A DNA stretch of 64,000 nucleotides from Agathobaculum hominis (GCF_014288055.1 NZ_JACOPK010000007.1:1-64000); one strand, 5' to 3'. Shown: positions 50,997 to 60,068, counted from the first letter of the stretch. The notes: a model not told the origin generated them from the sequence alone. Numbers and translations are program-made.

Positions 50997-51044
50997 TTTC
51001 TGTTCAACTCCTGTTAGAAATCATGTTTATTTTGCCGCCTTCTA

Positions 51045-51073
51045 TTGACAAATATATCGCCTTATCTTAAAAT
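51045..51073 (+). promoter_or_regulatory. Promoter of the asd-dapA-dapB operon
   Basis: TTGACA (51045-51050), 17-bp spacer, TAAAAT (51068-51073), about 20 nt upstream of the lysine aptamer. The gene-free stretch 50997-51465 is accounted for by this promoter, the riboswitch, its terminator and about 120 nt of further leader in which I see nothing specific. Confidence 0.75.
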
Positions 51074-51089
51074 AAGAAGGAAAAGTATC

Positions 51090-51275
51090 TGATACAGATA
51101 GAGGCGCGGTTTTCATCAGTATCGCCTGACAGGGTCCGCAAACCCGTTCATCAGCCGAAAAAGGGTCTTCCGCCGAAGTCGGTCGTTCTGTTGCGGCAGG
51201 ACCGGACTGGATGCTGCGGATAAGATCCCTGCGTCTGTCATCAGCAGAAATGCCGGTGGAGAGCTAAGCTGTGTT
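51090..51275 (+). promoter_or_regulatory. Lysine riboswitch (L box)
   Basis: Conserved L-box pieces appear in order: ACAGATAGAGGCGCG, ATCAGTA, a large arm with AGCCGAAAAAGGG, CGCCGAAGTCGG, GACCGGACTGG (GCTGG-type variant), and the closing GGTGGAGAGCTAAGCTGT. The ends pair (ACAG..TAG with CTA..CTGT) as the P1 helix. It precedes lysine/diaminopimelate genes, the standard target. Confidence 0.9.
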
Positions 51276-51320
51276 AGAAAGCGGCGGCGATTTTCCGCTC
51301 TTTCTATTATAGTATAGGTC

Positions 51321-51346
51321 ATACCGGTTTTTCAACCGGTATTTTT
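51321..51346 (+). terminator. Attenuator of the lysine riboswitch
   Basis: ATACCGGT pairs with ACCGGTAT around TTTTCA, followed by TTTT, between the aptamer and asd. Confidence 0.88.
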
Positions 51347-51465
51347 CATATTTCGGCACGCAGCGTGATATTTCTCACAGAAAACACCGCTGCCGGTGAA
51401 AATTGCAGTGTATCCGCCGGATGCACACACACGTTATTACACCTTTCTGGAAGGATCTGATAAAC

Positions 51466-52548
51466 ATGAAGCAGTACAAAGTAGGCATCGTCGGCGCGAC
51501 CGGCATGGTAGGTCAGCGTTTCTCCCTGCTGCTGGAGAATCATCCGTGGTTCGAGGTCGTTGCTCTCGCAGCATCTGCGCGCAACAAGGGTAAGACCTAT
51601 GCCGAGGCTTGTGAAGGCCGCTGGAAGATGACCGTTCCGATGCCCGACAAGTACAAGGACATGGTCATGTACGACGCAACCGCAGACGCAGAGGAGATCG
51701 CCTCCAAGGTCGATTTCATCTTCTGCGCGGTCGACATGAAGAAGGACGAGATCCGCGCCCTCGAGGAAAAGTATGCGAAGCTCGAGTGCCCGGTCTGCTC
51801 CAACAACTCCGCTCACCGCGGCACCCCGGACGTTCCGATGATCATTCCGGAGATCAATGCCGACCACGCTGAGATCATCCCGGCACAGCGCAAGCGTCTG
51901 GGCACCAAGCGCGGTTTCATCGCGGTCAAGTCCAACTGCTCGATCCAGTCCTATGTTCCGGCTCTGTCTGCTCTGATGGACTTTGAACCGACCGAGGTTT
52001 CCGTCTGCACCTATCAGGCAATCTCGGGCGCTGGCAAGACCTTCGAGACCTGGCCGGAAATGGTCGACAACGTTATCCCGTATATCGGCGGCGAGGAAGA
52101 GAAGAGCGAGAAGGAGCCGATGAAGATCTGGGGCCACATCGAGGGCGACCACATCGAGCCGGCGACTGTCCCGGTCATCTCTGCGCAGTGCCTGCGCGTT
52201 GCCTGCTCTGACGGTCACATGGCTGCGGCTTCCGTCAAGTTCAAGAACAAGCCCTCCAAGGAGGTCATGATCGAGCGCTGGAACAGCTTCAAGGGCCGTG
52301 CACAGGAGCTGAAGCTCCCGTCTGCTCCCGAGCATTATCTCACCTACTGCGAGGAAGATAACCGTCCGCAGACCAAGCTCGACCGCATGACCGAGAACGG
52401 CATGGGCGTCACCATCGGCCGTCTGCGCGAGGACACCATTTTTGATTACAAGTTCGTCAGCCTGTCGCACAATACTCTGCGCGGCGCTGCCGGCGGCGCT
52501 GTTCTGATGGCAGAGCTGCTGTGCGCCGAGGGCTATATGGACCGCTAA
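51466..52548 (+). CDS. asd: Aspartate-semialdehyde dehydrogenase
   Basis: A 360-residue enzyme reducing aspartyl phosphate to aspartate semialdehyde with NADPH. N-terminal VGIVGATGMVGQRF binds NADPH; the active Cys is in KSNCSIQSYVP; AISGAGKTFETWPE and the His region IWGHIEGDH follow. The text is closer to the archaeal/fungal long-type ASADH than to the Escherichia coli type. GGAAGGATC lies upstream of the ATG. It is the first gene of the operon, under lysine riboswitch control. Confidence 0.95.
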   Translation: MKQYKVGIVGATGMVGQRFSLLLENHPWFEVVALAASARNKGKTYAEACEGRWKMTVPMPDKYKDMVMYDATADAEEIASKVDFIFCAVDMKKDEIRALEEKYAKLECPVCSNNSAHRGTPDVPMIIPEINADHAEIIPAQRKRLGTKRGFIAVKSNCSIQSYVPALSALMDFEPTEVSVCTYQAISGAGKTFETWPEMVDNVIPYIGGEEEKSEKEPMKIWGHIEGDHIEPATVPVISAQCLRVACSDGHMAAASVKFKNKPSKEVMIERWNSFKGRAQELKLPSAPEHYLTYCEEDNRPQTKLDRMTENGMGVTIGRLREDTIFDYKFVSLSHNTLRGAAGGAVLMAELLCAEGYMDR

Positions 52549-52565
52549 GGAGGAGCATTCTTACT

Positions 52566-53456
52566 ATGAAGAAGCCTGTTTTTACCGGTGCGGGTGTTGC
52601 GATCATCACCCCGTTCAAGTCCACCGGTGAGGTAAACTACGAGGAGTTCGGCCGCATTATCGACTACCAGATTGCACATCATACTGATGCGATCATCGTC
52701 TGCGGCACGACCGGCGAGGCCTCTGCCCTGCACGACAAGGAGCACCGCGAGGTTCTGTCCTGGTGCTGCGAATATGTCAACCACCGCGTTCCCGTCATTG
52801 CCGGCACGGGTTCCAACGACACCGCATACGCCATTGAGCTGACCAAGTTTGCAGCTGAATGCGGCGCTGATGCCGGTCTGTCGGTTACGCCGTACTATAA
52901 CAAGACTACGCAGCGCGGCCTGATCGCACACTACACCGCAATCGCAGACTGCTGCGATCTTCCGATCGTTCTGTACAACGTGCCGAGCCGTACCGGCGTT
53001 TCCTTCACCGCCGATACCCTGTATGAGCTGTCTAAGCACCCGAATATCAACGGCCTCAAGGCTGCTTCCGGCAACTTCTCGCTGCTGGCTGAAACCATGG
53101 CGAAGTGCGGCGACAACCTGAACGTATGGTCCGGCAACGACGATCAGATCGTTCCGATGATGTCGCTCGGCGCAAAGGGCGTTATTTCCGTCCTTTCCAA
53201 TGTTGCGCCGCAGGAGACCCACGATCTCACGCAGCTCTGCCTTGAAAATCGTTATCCCGAGGCCGCTCAGATGCAGTTCAAGTATCACAGCCTCATCGAT
53301 GCGCTGTTCTGCGAGGTCAACCCGATCCCGGTCAAGAAGGCAATGGAGCTGCTCGGCTGGAAGGTCGGCGATCTCCGTCTGCCGCTCGTTGAGCCGAGCG
53401 AGGAGCACATCGCCTATATCAAGCGCGAGCTGGAGAACGCAGGCTGCAAAATCTAA
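52566..53456 (+). CDS. dapA: 4-hydroxy-tetrahydrodipicolinate synthase
   Basis: A 296-residue TIM-barrel enzyme condensing pyruvate with aspartate semialdehyde. Visible are FTGAGVAIITPF, CGTTGEASAL, VTPYYNKTTQRG, LYNVPSRTGV (Tyr of the proton relay) and the Schiff-base Lys in NGLKAASGN. AAGGAGGAG precedes the ATG. Spacing to asd is 17 nt. Confidence 0.96.
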   Translation: MKKPVFTGAGVAIITPFKSTGEVNYEEFGRIIDYQIAHHTDAIIVCGTTGEASALHDKEHREVLSWCCEYVNHRVPVIAGTGSNDTAYAIELTKFAAECGADAGLSVTPYYNKTTQRGLIAHYTAIADCCDLPIVLYNVPSRTGVSFTADTLYELSKHPNINGLKAASGNFSLLAETMAKCGDNLNVWSGNDDQIVPMMSLGAKGVISVLSNVAPQETHDLTQLCLENRYPEAAQMQFKYHSLIDALFCEVNPIPVKKAMELLGWKVGDLRLPLVEPSEEHIAYIKRELENAGCKI

Positions 53457-53489
53457 TTTCTTCACAGACAGACAGGAGAACAGAGAAAG

Positions 53490-54251
53490 ATGTTAAAAAT
53501 CGCGCTTTCCGGCTGCAGCGGCCGCATGGGCCGTGTAATCAGCGATATCGTCAGCAGCCGCGACGGCATGGAAATCGCTGTCGGCTTTGATATTCGCACC
53601 GAACAGTACGCAGATTTCCCGATCTACAAGGATTTTGCGGAGTATCAGGGTGACTGCGATGTTGTCATCGACTTTTCGAACGCCGCGCTGACCGAGCGTC
53701 TGCTCGATTACTGTGAGGCGCGCCGTCTGCCGGTCGTGATCTGCACCACCGGCCACAGCGCCGAGCAGCTTGACCGCATCCGCGCAGCCTCCGCCTCCAT
53801 TCCGGTGTTCCGTTCGGGCAACATGTCCATCGGCATCAACCTGATGAGCGAGCTGCTCAAGAAGTCGGCTTCCGTTCTCGGCGACAAGTACGACGTTGAG
53901 ATCATCGAGAAGCACCACAATCAGAAGCTCGACGCGCCGTCCGGCACGGCGATCATGCTCGCAGACGCAGTTGCCTCCGCCCTGCCCTACAAGGCTGAAT
54001 ATGTCTACGACCGCCACGAGCGCCGCGAAAAGCGTCCGGCGCACGAGATCGGCATTTCCGCTGTCCGCGGCGGCACGATCGTCGGCGAGCACAGCGTGCT
54101 GTTCTGCGGCCGCGACGAGATCATCGAGATCAAGCACACCGCGCTTTCCCGTGAGGTTTTCGCGGTTGGCGCTGTCGATGCAGCCGAGTACATGGCGACT
54201 CGCACGCAATCCGGCATGTATGATATGAACGACGTTATCGCGTCCAGATAA
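53490..54251 (+). CDS. dapB: 4-hydroxy-tetrahydrodipicolinate reductase
   Basis: A 253-residue reductase with N-terminal IALSGCSGRMGRVI (nucleotide fold), CTTGHSAEQL, the catalytic EIIEKHHNQKLDAPSGTA, and C-terminal REVFAVGAVDAAEYM. It completes the three-gene block from aspartyl phosphate to tetrahydrodipicolinate, feeding both lysine and cell-wall diaminopimelate, and spore dipicolinate. Confidence 0.96.
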   Translation: MLKIALSGCSGRMGRVISDIVSSRDGMEIAVGFDIRTEQYADFPIYKDFAEYQGDCDVVIDFSNAALTERLLDYCEARRLPVVICTTGHSAEQLDRIRAASASIPVFRSGNMSIGINLMSELLKKSASVLGDKYDVEIIEKHHNQKLDAPSGTAIMLADAVASALPYKAEYVYDRHERREKRPAHEIGISAVRGGTIVGEHSVLFCGRDEIIEIKHTALSREVFAVGAVDAAEYMATRTQSGMYDMNDVIASR

Positions 54252-54253
54252 AC

Positions 54254-54298
54254 AAAAACCATGCGCCCCTTCGTTCGGGAGCGCATGGTTTTCTTTTT
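54254..54298. terminator. Bidirectional terminator between dapB and metH
   Basis: AAAACCATGCGC(CCC) pairs with (GGGA)GCGCATGGTTTT, flanked by A and T runs, so it can serve both converging operons. Confidence 0.88.
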
Positions 54299-54350
54299 AT
54301 GAGAAAGGCATATCCGAGAGTTTTCCCCGTCGGATATGCCTCTTTTCTGT

Positions 54351-56726
54351 TTATACGCCGAAAACGCTGTCCGCAAAGTGAACGGTCGCCATCGCGTCCT
54401 TCGCGTAGCAGTCCGCGCCGATGGAGTCCGCATATTCCTGCGTCAGCACCGCGCCGCCGACAACGACCTTGGTGTCCGGTTTTTTCTCGCGCAGCTGCCT
54501 GATGGTCTCCTCCATGCTGACAACGGTCGTCGTCATCAGCGCACTCAGGCCGACTACCTTGATGTCCTCCCTAATAGCGGTGTCAACGATCACCTCGGGC
54601 GGAACGTCCTTGCCGAGGTCGAGGACCTGATAAGCATAGTTTTCAAGCAGGACCTTGACGATATTTTTGCCGATGTCGTGGATGTCGCCCTTGACCGTCG
54701 CGAGGATGATCTTGCCCTTGGTCTGCTGATCCTCGCCCTTCATCGCTTCCTTAACGACCTCGAACGCAGCCTTGGCCGCCTCCGCACTCATCAGCAGCTG
54801 CGGCAGGAATACCGTTCCCTTCTCGAAGCCCTTGCCCACGCGGTCAAGCGCCGGAATGAGCTCGCCGTTTACAACATCGAGCGGCGCTGCCGTCTGAAGC
54901 ATTTCCTTCGCGGCCTGCACCGCGCGCTCGCCCAGACCGCGTTCAATGCTTTCGCCAAGCGGCATGACTGCACCACCCGCCGCTGTCGGAGCAGCAGAAG
55001 GCGCAGGCTGGTTTCCGTAGGCTGCAATATAACCGGCGCACTGCTCGTCCAGGTTTGCAAGCGCAAGATACGCGCGGTAGGAGCGCATCATTGCGTCCAT
55101 ATTCGGGTTGATGATCGCACAGGACAGACCGCTCTGGAGCGCCATGGTGAAAAAATTCGAGTTGACGATCTCACGCTGCGGCAGGCCGAAGGAAATGTTG
55201 GAAACGCCGAGAATAGAGTGTCCGTGCAGCTCATCGCGCACGCGGCGCAGCGTTTCGAGCGTGACGAGCGCCGAGCCGCTGTCCGAGGAAATCGTCATTG
55301 CAAGGCCGTCGATCACGATGTCTTCATGCGGAATGCCGTATTTTTCCGCGGTCTCGTAGATCTTCCTTGCGACCTGAATGCGTCCCTCGGCAGTCGCCGG
55401 AATGCCGTTTTCATCGAGCGCCAGACCAACCACAACGCCGCCGTACTTGCGCACGAGCGGAAAGACCGCTTCCATGCTCTCCATCTTGCCGCTGACCGAG
55501 TTGATCATCGGCTTGCCGTTATACAGACGCATGCCGCGTTCCATTGCCTCGGTATTCGAGGTATCGATCTGAAGCGGCAGTGCAATAACGCTCTGAAGGC
55601 GCGTCACGACGCGCTCCATCATTGCCGGCTCATCGATTTCTGGCAGGCCAACGTTTACGTCAAGGATGTGTGCACCGCTGTCCTCCTGCGCCATGCCCTC
55701 ACCGAGGATGTACTCGATGTTGTTCTCGCGCAGCGCCGCCTTGAACCTGCTCTTGCCGGTCGGGTTGATGCGTTCGCCGATGATGACCGGCTTAGGGCCG
55801 ATCTCGACCGTCTGCGAGAACGACGAAACCACCGTTCTGTGCTTGGGAACCGGCGCGGCGAACGGCTTTTTGCGGCACACCTCGATCATTTTACTGATGT
55901 GCGCCGGTGTCGTGCCGCAGCAGCCGCCGAGCGCGTGCACGCCCATGCCGGCAATCTCTCCCATGAGAGTCGCAAACTCCTCTGCGTCGATATCGAATAC
56001 CGTCGTGCCGTTTTCGCTGCGCGGCAGACCGGCATTCGGATTGACAACGATCGGAAGCGAGGAAACCTCGGTCAGGCGCTTGATGATCGGCTTCATCTGT
56101 ACCGGGCCAAGGCCGCAGTTGACGCCGAGCGCGTCTACGCGCAGACCTTCGAGCATGGCAACGACCGAATCCACCGTGCCGCCGGTGAGCAGCTTGCCCT
56201 TTTCGTCAAAAATGGTGGTGACAACAACCGGCAGCTCGCAGCTTTCCTTAGCTGCGAGCACCGCTGCCTTGGCCTCGTAGCTGTCGCTCATGGTCTCGAT
56301 CAGAACAAGGTCGGCGCCTGCCGCCGCACCGATGCGAATGGTCTCGGAAAACAGCTCGACCGCCCGCTCGAACGGCAGATCGCCCATCGGCTGGAGCAGC
56401 TTGCCGGTCGGTCCGATGTCGAGTGCTACAAAAGCCTCCTCACGTCCTGCAAGGCTGCGTGCGGTCTTTGCATGGCTCACCGCCGCCTCGACGATCTCGC
56501 GCAGGTTGTCCGGATACTTGAGCGCATTCGCGCCGAAGGTATTGGTATTGACGACATCACAGCCTGCCTCAAAATAGCTGCGGTTCAGCGCGATGATCTC
56601 ATCCGGATGCGACAGGTTCCACGTTTCGGGCAGCTCGCCGGCCTTCAGTCCGTGCGCCTGCAGGATCGTGCCCATGCCGCCGTCAAAAAACACCCATTCT
56701 TTTCCTAAACGTTCGGTCAGTTTCAT
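54351..56726 (-). CDS. metH: Cobalamin-dependent methionine synthase without activation domain
   Basis: A 791-residue MetH with homocysteine-binding domain (FFDGGMGTILQ, zinc ligands NCGLGP and GGCCGTTP), methyltetrahydrofolate domain (IIGERINPTGK), cobalamin cap and cobalamin domain with GDIHDIGKNIV carrying the cobalt-ligating His. It stops after the B12 domain (about 790 residues instead of about 1,200), lacking the AdoMet-dependent reactivation domain. That function is supplied by the separate gene immediately upstream (7-nt gap). ATG 56726 fits the conserved start. Confidence 0.95.
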   Translation of the reverse strand: MKLTERLGKEWVFFDGGMGTILQAHGLKAGELPETWNLSHPDEIIALNRSYFEAGCDVVNTNTFGANALKYPDNLREIVEAAVSHAKTARSLAGREEAFVALDIGPTGKLLQPMGDLPFERAVELFSETIRIGAAAGADLVLIETMSDSYEAKAAVLAAKESCELPVVVTTIFDEKGKLLTGGTVDSVVAMLEGLRVDALGVNCGLGPVQMKPIIKRLTEVSSLPIVVNPNAGLPRSENGTTVFDIDAEEFATLMGEIAGMGVHALGGCCGTTPAHISKMIEVCRKKPFAAPVPKHRTVVSSFSQTVEIGPKPVIIGERINPTGKSRFKAALRENNIEYILGEGMAQEDSGAHILDVNVGLPEIDEPAMMERVVTRLQSVIALPLQIDTSNTEAMERGMRLYNGKPMINSVSGKMESMEAVFPLVRKYGGVVVGLALDENGIPATAEGRIQVARKIYETAEKYGIPHEDIVIDGLAMTISSDSGSALVTLETLRRVRDELHGHSILGVSNISFGLPQREIVNSNFFTMALQSGLSCAIINPNMDAMMRSYRAYLALANLDEQCAGYIAAYGNQPAPSAAPTAAGGAVMPLGESIERGLGERAVQAAKEMLQTAAPLDVVNGELIPALDRVGKGFEKGTVFLPQLLMSAEAAKAAFEVVKEAMKGEDQQTKGKIILATVKGDIHDIGKNIVKVLLENYAYQVLDLGKDVPPEVIVDTAIREDIKVVGLSALMTTTVVSMEETIRQLREKKPDTKVVVGGAVLTQEYADSIGADCYAKDAMATVHFADSVFGV

Positions 56727-56732
56727 TTCTCT

Positions 56733-57377
56733 TTATCTCCTGAAGTTGCAATCTGTTTTGCCGCATTCCTCGCAGCCCTTGCGATGGCAGTCCTGTTTTT
56801 CGGGCGAAAGACCGATGACCGCCGTCACCGATTTGATCGGCGCGAGCAGACAGCTTTCGGTCACGGTGAGACCGATCTTGCGCGGTGTATCGAGCAGACG
56901 GGAAAAATCACGCTGATGCTCGATGGAAAAATCGCCGTAGCCGGGACTGAAGCGCGGACGGCAGTACAGCCCCTCCTGCTCCGCCGTGCGCCGCAGCGCA
57001 TCGTTCACCTCATCACAGCAGGTCTCGATCATGGCCGCCGCCACCGCCTGCAGGATAACAGCATCGCTCATGCGGACTGCCGAAGCGCGCGCGATCAGCC
57101 GATCTGCGCCGATGCCGAGTGTCGCCGCCATCAGGTATACTTCCGTGCAGCCCCTGAGGTTGCGCGCGAGATTCGCACTTGTGACGGTGAGATCGCCGAT
57201 CTGCATCGTATTCTCCCCGGTGAAGGACAGCGGGAAGCGGGCGGAGATGCTTTTCGGCTGCACAGCCGCCTGAAGCTCGGCGGCACAGCGTTCCAGGCTC
57301 TCCGCTACTGCTGCGTCCGGCACCGCACCGTGATACCCCATATAGCGCAGCGCTTCTCCACGGTCAAAGGAGATCAT
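56733..57377 (-). CDS. Separate MetH activation domain protein
   Basis: A 214-residue protein with the fold of the C-terminal reactivation domain of MetH: ALRYMGYHG, ATLGIGADRLI, and RFSPGYGDFSIEHQRDFSRLL with the AdoMet-binding RxSPGYG motif. It ends in a Cys-rich tail, CHRKGCEECGKTDCNFRR, not found in canonical MetH; this may bind an iron-sulfur cluster or metal. Position between metF and metH, with a four-base overlap with metF, supports reductive reactivation of MetH. Confidence 0.92.
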   Translation of the reverse strand: MISFDRGEALRYMGYHGAVPDAAVAESLERCAAELQAAVQPKSISARFPLSFTGENTMQIGDLTVTSANLARNLRGCTEVYLMAATLGIGADRLIARASAVRMSDAVILQAVAAAMIETCCDEVNDALRRTAEQEGLYCRPRFSPGYGDFSIEHQRDFSRLLDTPRKIGLTVTESCLLAPIKSVTAVIGLSPEKQDCHRKGCEECGKTDCNFRR

Positions 57378-58234
57378 CCGAGGATCTCCGACAGGCTGGC
57401 CTGAATACCGGCGGCAATCTCCGGCTTGTTCATCGAATAAACGTGGATGTGGTTTACGCCGTTCGCGATCAGGTCGATGATCTGCTCGGTCGCGTAGATC
57501 ACGCCCGCCTGCTTCATCGCCGCCGGGTTGTCGCCAAAGCGGTCAACGATCGCCTTGAAGCGCTCGGGCAGGTAAGTACCGGACATTGAGGTGATGCGCT
57601 TGATCTGGTTGACGTTGGTTACCGGCATGATGCCTGCGATGACCGGGACCGTGATTCCCTTCTCGCGAATGCGGTACAGGAAATTATACATGATATTGTT
57701 ATCAAAGAACATCTGCGTGGTCAGAAATTCGCAGCCTGCCTCGACCTTTTCCTTCAGATGCAGAATGTCCTCGGTCTTGTTCGCCGCCTCTACATGACCC
57801 TCCGGATAGCATGCGCCGCCGATGCAGAAGTCGCCCTGCGACTTGATGTCGCGCACGAGCTCGGCTGCATAATGGTAATCGCTGTGCGGAGCGCCGCCCT
57901 CCGGGATGTCGCCGCGGAGCGCAAGAATGTTTTCGATACCGTTTTCCTTGTATTTCTGAACCATCTTTGCAACATGCTCACGGGTCGAGGACACGCAGGT
58001 CAGATGAGTCAGCACGGTGACGTCATACTTCTTCCTGAGGTCAGCCGCAATATTGACCGTGTGCTCGCTCGTGCCGCCGCCTGCGCCGTAGGTTACGCTC
58101 ATGAAATCCGGTCTCAGCGCCGCAATCTCCTGCGTTGCTCTGGCTACCGACTCATAGCTGCTGCTCGTCTTGGGCGGAAACACCTCAAAGGAGAGGGTGA
58201 CCTTGTCCTGCTTCAAAAGTTCAGAAATTTTCAT
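57374..58234 (-). CDS. metF: Methylenetetrahydrofolate reductase
   Basis: A 286-residue flavin enzyme making 5-methyl-THF for MetH. Typical blocks: LSFEVFPPKT, SVTYGAGGGTSEHTV, LTCVSSTREHV, ALRGDIPEGG and CYPEGHVEA. It leads the operon metF-activation protein-metH. GTAGGAGATAC precedes the ATG. I found no S-box or T-box in the leader, so the operon is not under an obvious methionine riboswitch. Confidence 0.95.
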   Translation of the reverse strand: MKISELLKQDKVTLSFEVFPPKTSSSYESVARATQEIAALRPDFMSVTYGAGGGTSEHTVNIAADLRKKYDVTVLTHLTCVSSTREHVAKMVQKYKENGIENILALRGDIPEGGAPHSDYHYAAELVRDIKSQGDFCIGGACYPEGHVEAANKTEDILHLKEKVEAGCEFLTTQMFFDNNIMYNFLYRIREKGITVPVIAGIMPVTNVNQIKRITSMSGTYLPERFKAIVDRFGDNPAAMKQAGVIYATEQIIDLIANGVNHIHVYSMNKPEIAAGIQASLSEILG

Positions 58235-58295
58235 ATCCTGTATCTCCTACATAATCACTCTGTTATCACCGTATAATTTTTCGGCATTATGATTT

Positions 58296-58304
58296 ATTAT
58301 AACA
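58296..58304 (-). promoter_or_regulatory. Extended -10 promoter of the metF operon
   Basis: On the - strand TGTTATAAT (58296-58304), about 62 nt before metF, with weak -35. The leader is too short for a SAM riboswitch. Confidence 0.55.
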
Positions 58305-58337
58305 CGCCGCCCCCTTTATTTCCATACAAAAATGCGC

Positions 58338-58343
58338 TATAAT
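58338..58343 (+). promoter_or_regulatory. -10 element upstream of the radical SAM gene
   Basis: TATAAT on the + strand, 28 nt before the start codon; the -35 region is weak. Confidence 0.4.
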
Positions 58344-58370
58344 ATATCTTAATGGAGGGAACGAATTTTG

Positions 58371-59276
58371 ATGAGTCTGCTGGAAAACTGCAAGCTCTGT
58401 CCGCGCGCCTGCGGTGCGGACAGAACAAAAACGCGCGGCGTCTGCGGTGCAGGCGCTTCCGTCGAAGCAGCGCGCGCATCGCTGCATCTGTGGGAGGAGC
58501 CGGTCATTTCGGGAGCAAACGGCTCCGGAACGGTATTTTTCTCGCACTGCTCGCTTGGCTGCGTATTCTGTCAGAACCGTGCCATCAGCCGCCGAGAGGC
58601 CGCAGGCCGAATGATTACAGAGGAAAGTCTCGCCGCCACCTTTCTCTCGCTTCAGCGCAAAGGCGCCGCCAACATCAATCTCGTTACAGGTGCACACTAT
58701 GTGCCGCAGATCATCCGCGCGCTCACGCTTGCCCGGAACGAAGGCCTTACCCTCCCTGTCGTTTACAACTCGAGCGGCTACGAATGTATCGAGACGCTGC
58801 ACCTGCTCGACGGACAGATCGACATTTATCTGCCCGACTACAAGTATTACAGCAGCTACTACGCCGGCCTCTACTCACATGCACAGGATTACCGCGATTT
58901 CGCGGTTCCTGCCATCGACGAAATGGTGCGTCAGACCGGTGCGCCGCAATTTGATGAAAACGGCATGCTGACGCGCGGCACGGTCATCCGTCATCTCATG
59001 CTGCCCGGTCTCGGCGGCGACACCTCGCAGATACTGCGTGATATTGCTGTGCGCTGGGGAAACTGCGTGCTCGTCAGCCTCATGCGGCAGTACACTCCCT
59101 TTGATATGGACGAATATCCTGAGCTAGACCGGACGATCACCGCCGAAGAGTATGAAACAGCCTGCGGAGAGTTCCGTGAGCTCGGTCTTGGCGGCTTCTT
59201 TCAGCAGGACGAGTCGATCAGCGAGAGCTTTATTCCTGCCTTTGATGGCAGCGGACTGGAGGAAACAGAACAATGA
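58371..59276 (+). CDS. Radical SAM protein, PflA-like with N-terminal Cys motif
   Basis: A 301-residue radical SAM protein of the pyruvate-formate-lyase-activating-like group. CKLCPRACGADRTKTRGVCG at the N terminus is a ferredoxin-like Cys motif; the SAM cluster motif CSLGCVFCQN follows near residue 64; INLVTGAHYVPQI and LPDYKYYSSYYAGLYS are typical. Function of the subgroup is unknown. ATG 58371 has TGGAGGGAAC upstream; a TTG directly before is ignored. It overlaps the next gene, a thiD paralogue, by four bases. Confidence 0.85.
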   Translation: MSLLENCKLCPRACGADRTKTRGVCGAGASVEAARASLHLWEEPVISGANGSGTVFFSHCSLGCVFCQNRAISRREAAGRMITEESLAATFLSLQRKGAANINLVTGAHYVPQIIRALTLARNEGLTLPVVYNSSGYECIETLHLLDGQIDIYLPDYKYYSSYYAGLYSHAQDYRDFAVPAIDEMVRQTGAPQFDENGMLTRGTVIRHLMLPGLGGDTSQILRDIAVRWGNCVLVSLMRQYTPFDMDEYPELDRTITAEEYETACGEFRELGLGGFFQQDESISESFIPAFDGSGLEETEQ

Positions 59277-60055
59277 AAAATGTACTCAGCATTGCAGGTA
59301 CCGACCCGACGGGCGGTGCGGGCATTCAGACCGACCTCAAGACCTTCGAGGCTCACGGGGTATACGGCATGGCGGTTATTTCTGCTGTCGTCGCACAGAA
59401 CACCTTTCATGTGACCGGCATGCAGGCTGTGCCGGCCGATCTCGTCGGCAGGCAGATCGACTGCGTTTTTGAGGACATCCGCCCGGATGCTGTCAAGATC
59501 GGCATGCTGTACGATAAGGAGATCATACATAAGACCGCAGAGTGTCTGCGTGCGCATCACGCGAAAAATATCGTGCTCGATCCGGTCATGATGTCATCGA
59601 GCGGTCAGGTTCTGCTGCAAAGGGACGCAGCCGACGCGCTCATAGGCGATCTGTTCCCCCTGTGCACGCTCGTCACGCCTAATCTGCACGAGGCCGCCGC
59701 CATCTGCGGCCACGAGATCACCGACCGAGACGGCATGGAGCAGGCAGCAAAGGAAATCGCTGCGAAAACCGGCGGCGCTGTGCTCGTCAAGGGCGGGCAT
59801 CTTGCCGACTGTGCAGATGACCTGCTGTTTGACGGTGAAACCTGTCACTGGTTTCCCTCGCCGCGCATCGACAACCCCAACACACACGGCACCGGCTGCA
59901 CGCTGTCCTCCGCGATCGCCTGCAACCTCGCCGAGGGACATTCTCTTGCGACGAGCGTCCGCCGCGCCAAGCAGTATCTCACCGCCTGCATCGCCTATGG
60001 TCTCGACCTCGGCCGCGGCTCCGGTCCGCTCCAGCACAAGGTCGACTGGGAATAA
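59273..60055 (+). CDS. thiD: Hydroxymethylpyrimidine phosphate kinase, copy 2
   Basis: A 260-residue second ThiD, with VLSIAGTDPTGGAGIQTDLK, VLDPVMMSSSG, VLVKGGHL and NTHGTGCTLSSAIA. The GTDP-[ST]-GGAG form is that of Escherichia coli ThiD, so HMP-P kinase activity is likely; pyridoxal kinase side activity, known in the family, cannot be excluded. It has no riboswitch and is coupled (ATGA overlap) to the radical SAM gene, unlike the copy in the thi operon. Confidence 0.88.
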   Translation: MKNVLSIAGTDPTGGAGIQTDLKTFEAHGVYGMAVISAVVAQNTFHVTGMQAVPADLVGRQIDCVFEDIRPDAVKIGMLYDKEIIHKTAECLRAHHAKNIVLDPVMMSSSGQVLLQRDAADALIGDLFPLCTLVTPNLHEAAAICGHEITDRDGMEQAAKEIAAKTGGAVLVKGGHLADCADDLLFDGETCHWFPSPRIDNPNTHGTGCTLSSAIACNLAEGHSLATSVRRAKQYLTACIAYGLDLGRGSGPLQHKVDWE

Positions 60056-60068
60056 TTTCAGAAAAACA

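Noticed and set aside
54336..56708. 790-codon open frame on the + strand opposite metH
   Set aside because: It is the antisense shadow of metH, rich in Arg/His/Ala without motifs.
58235..58370. SAM riboswitch (S box) before metF
   Set aside because: The leader is only about 60 nt and lacks the conserved GAGGGA and GCAACC core pieces.
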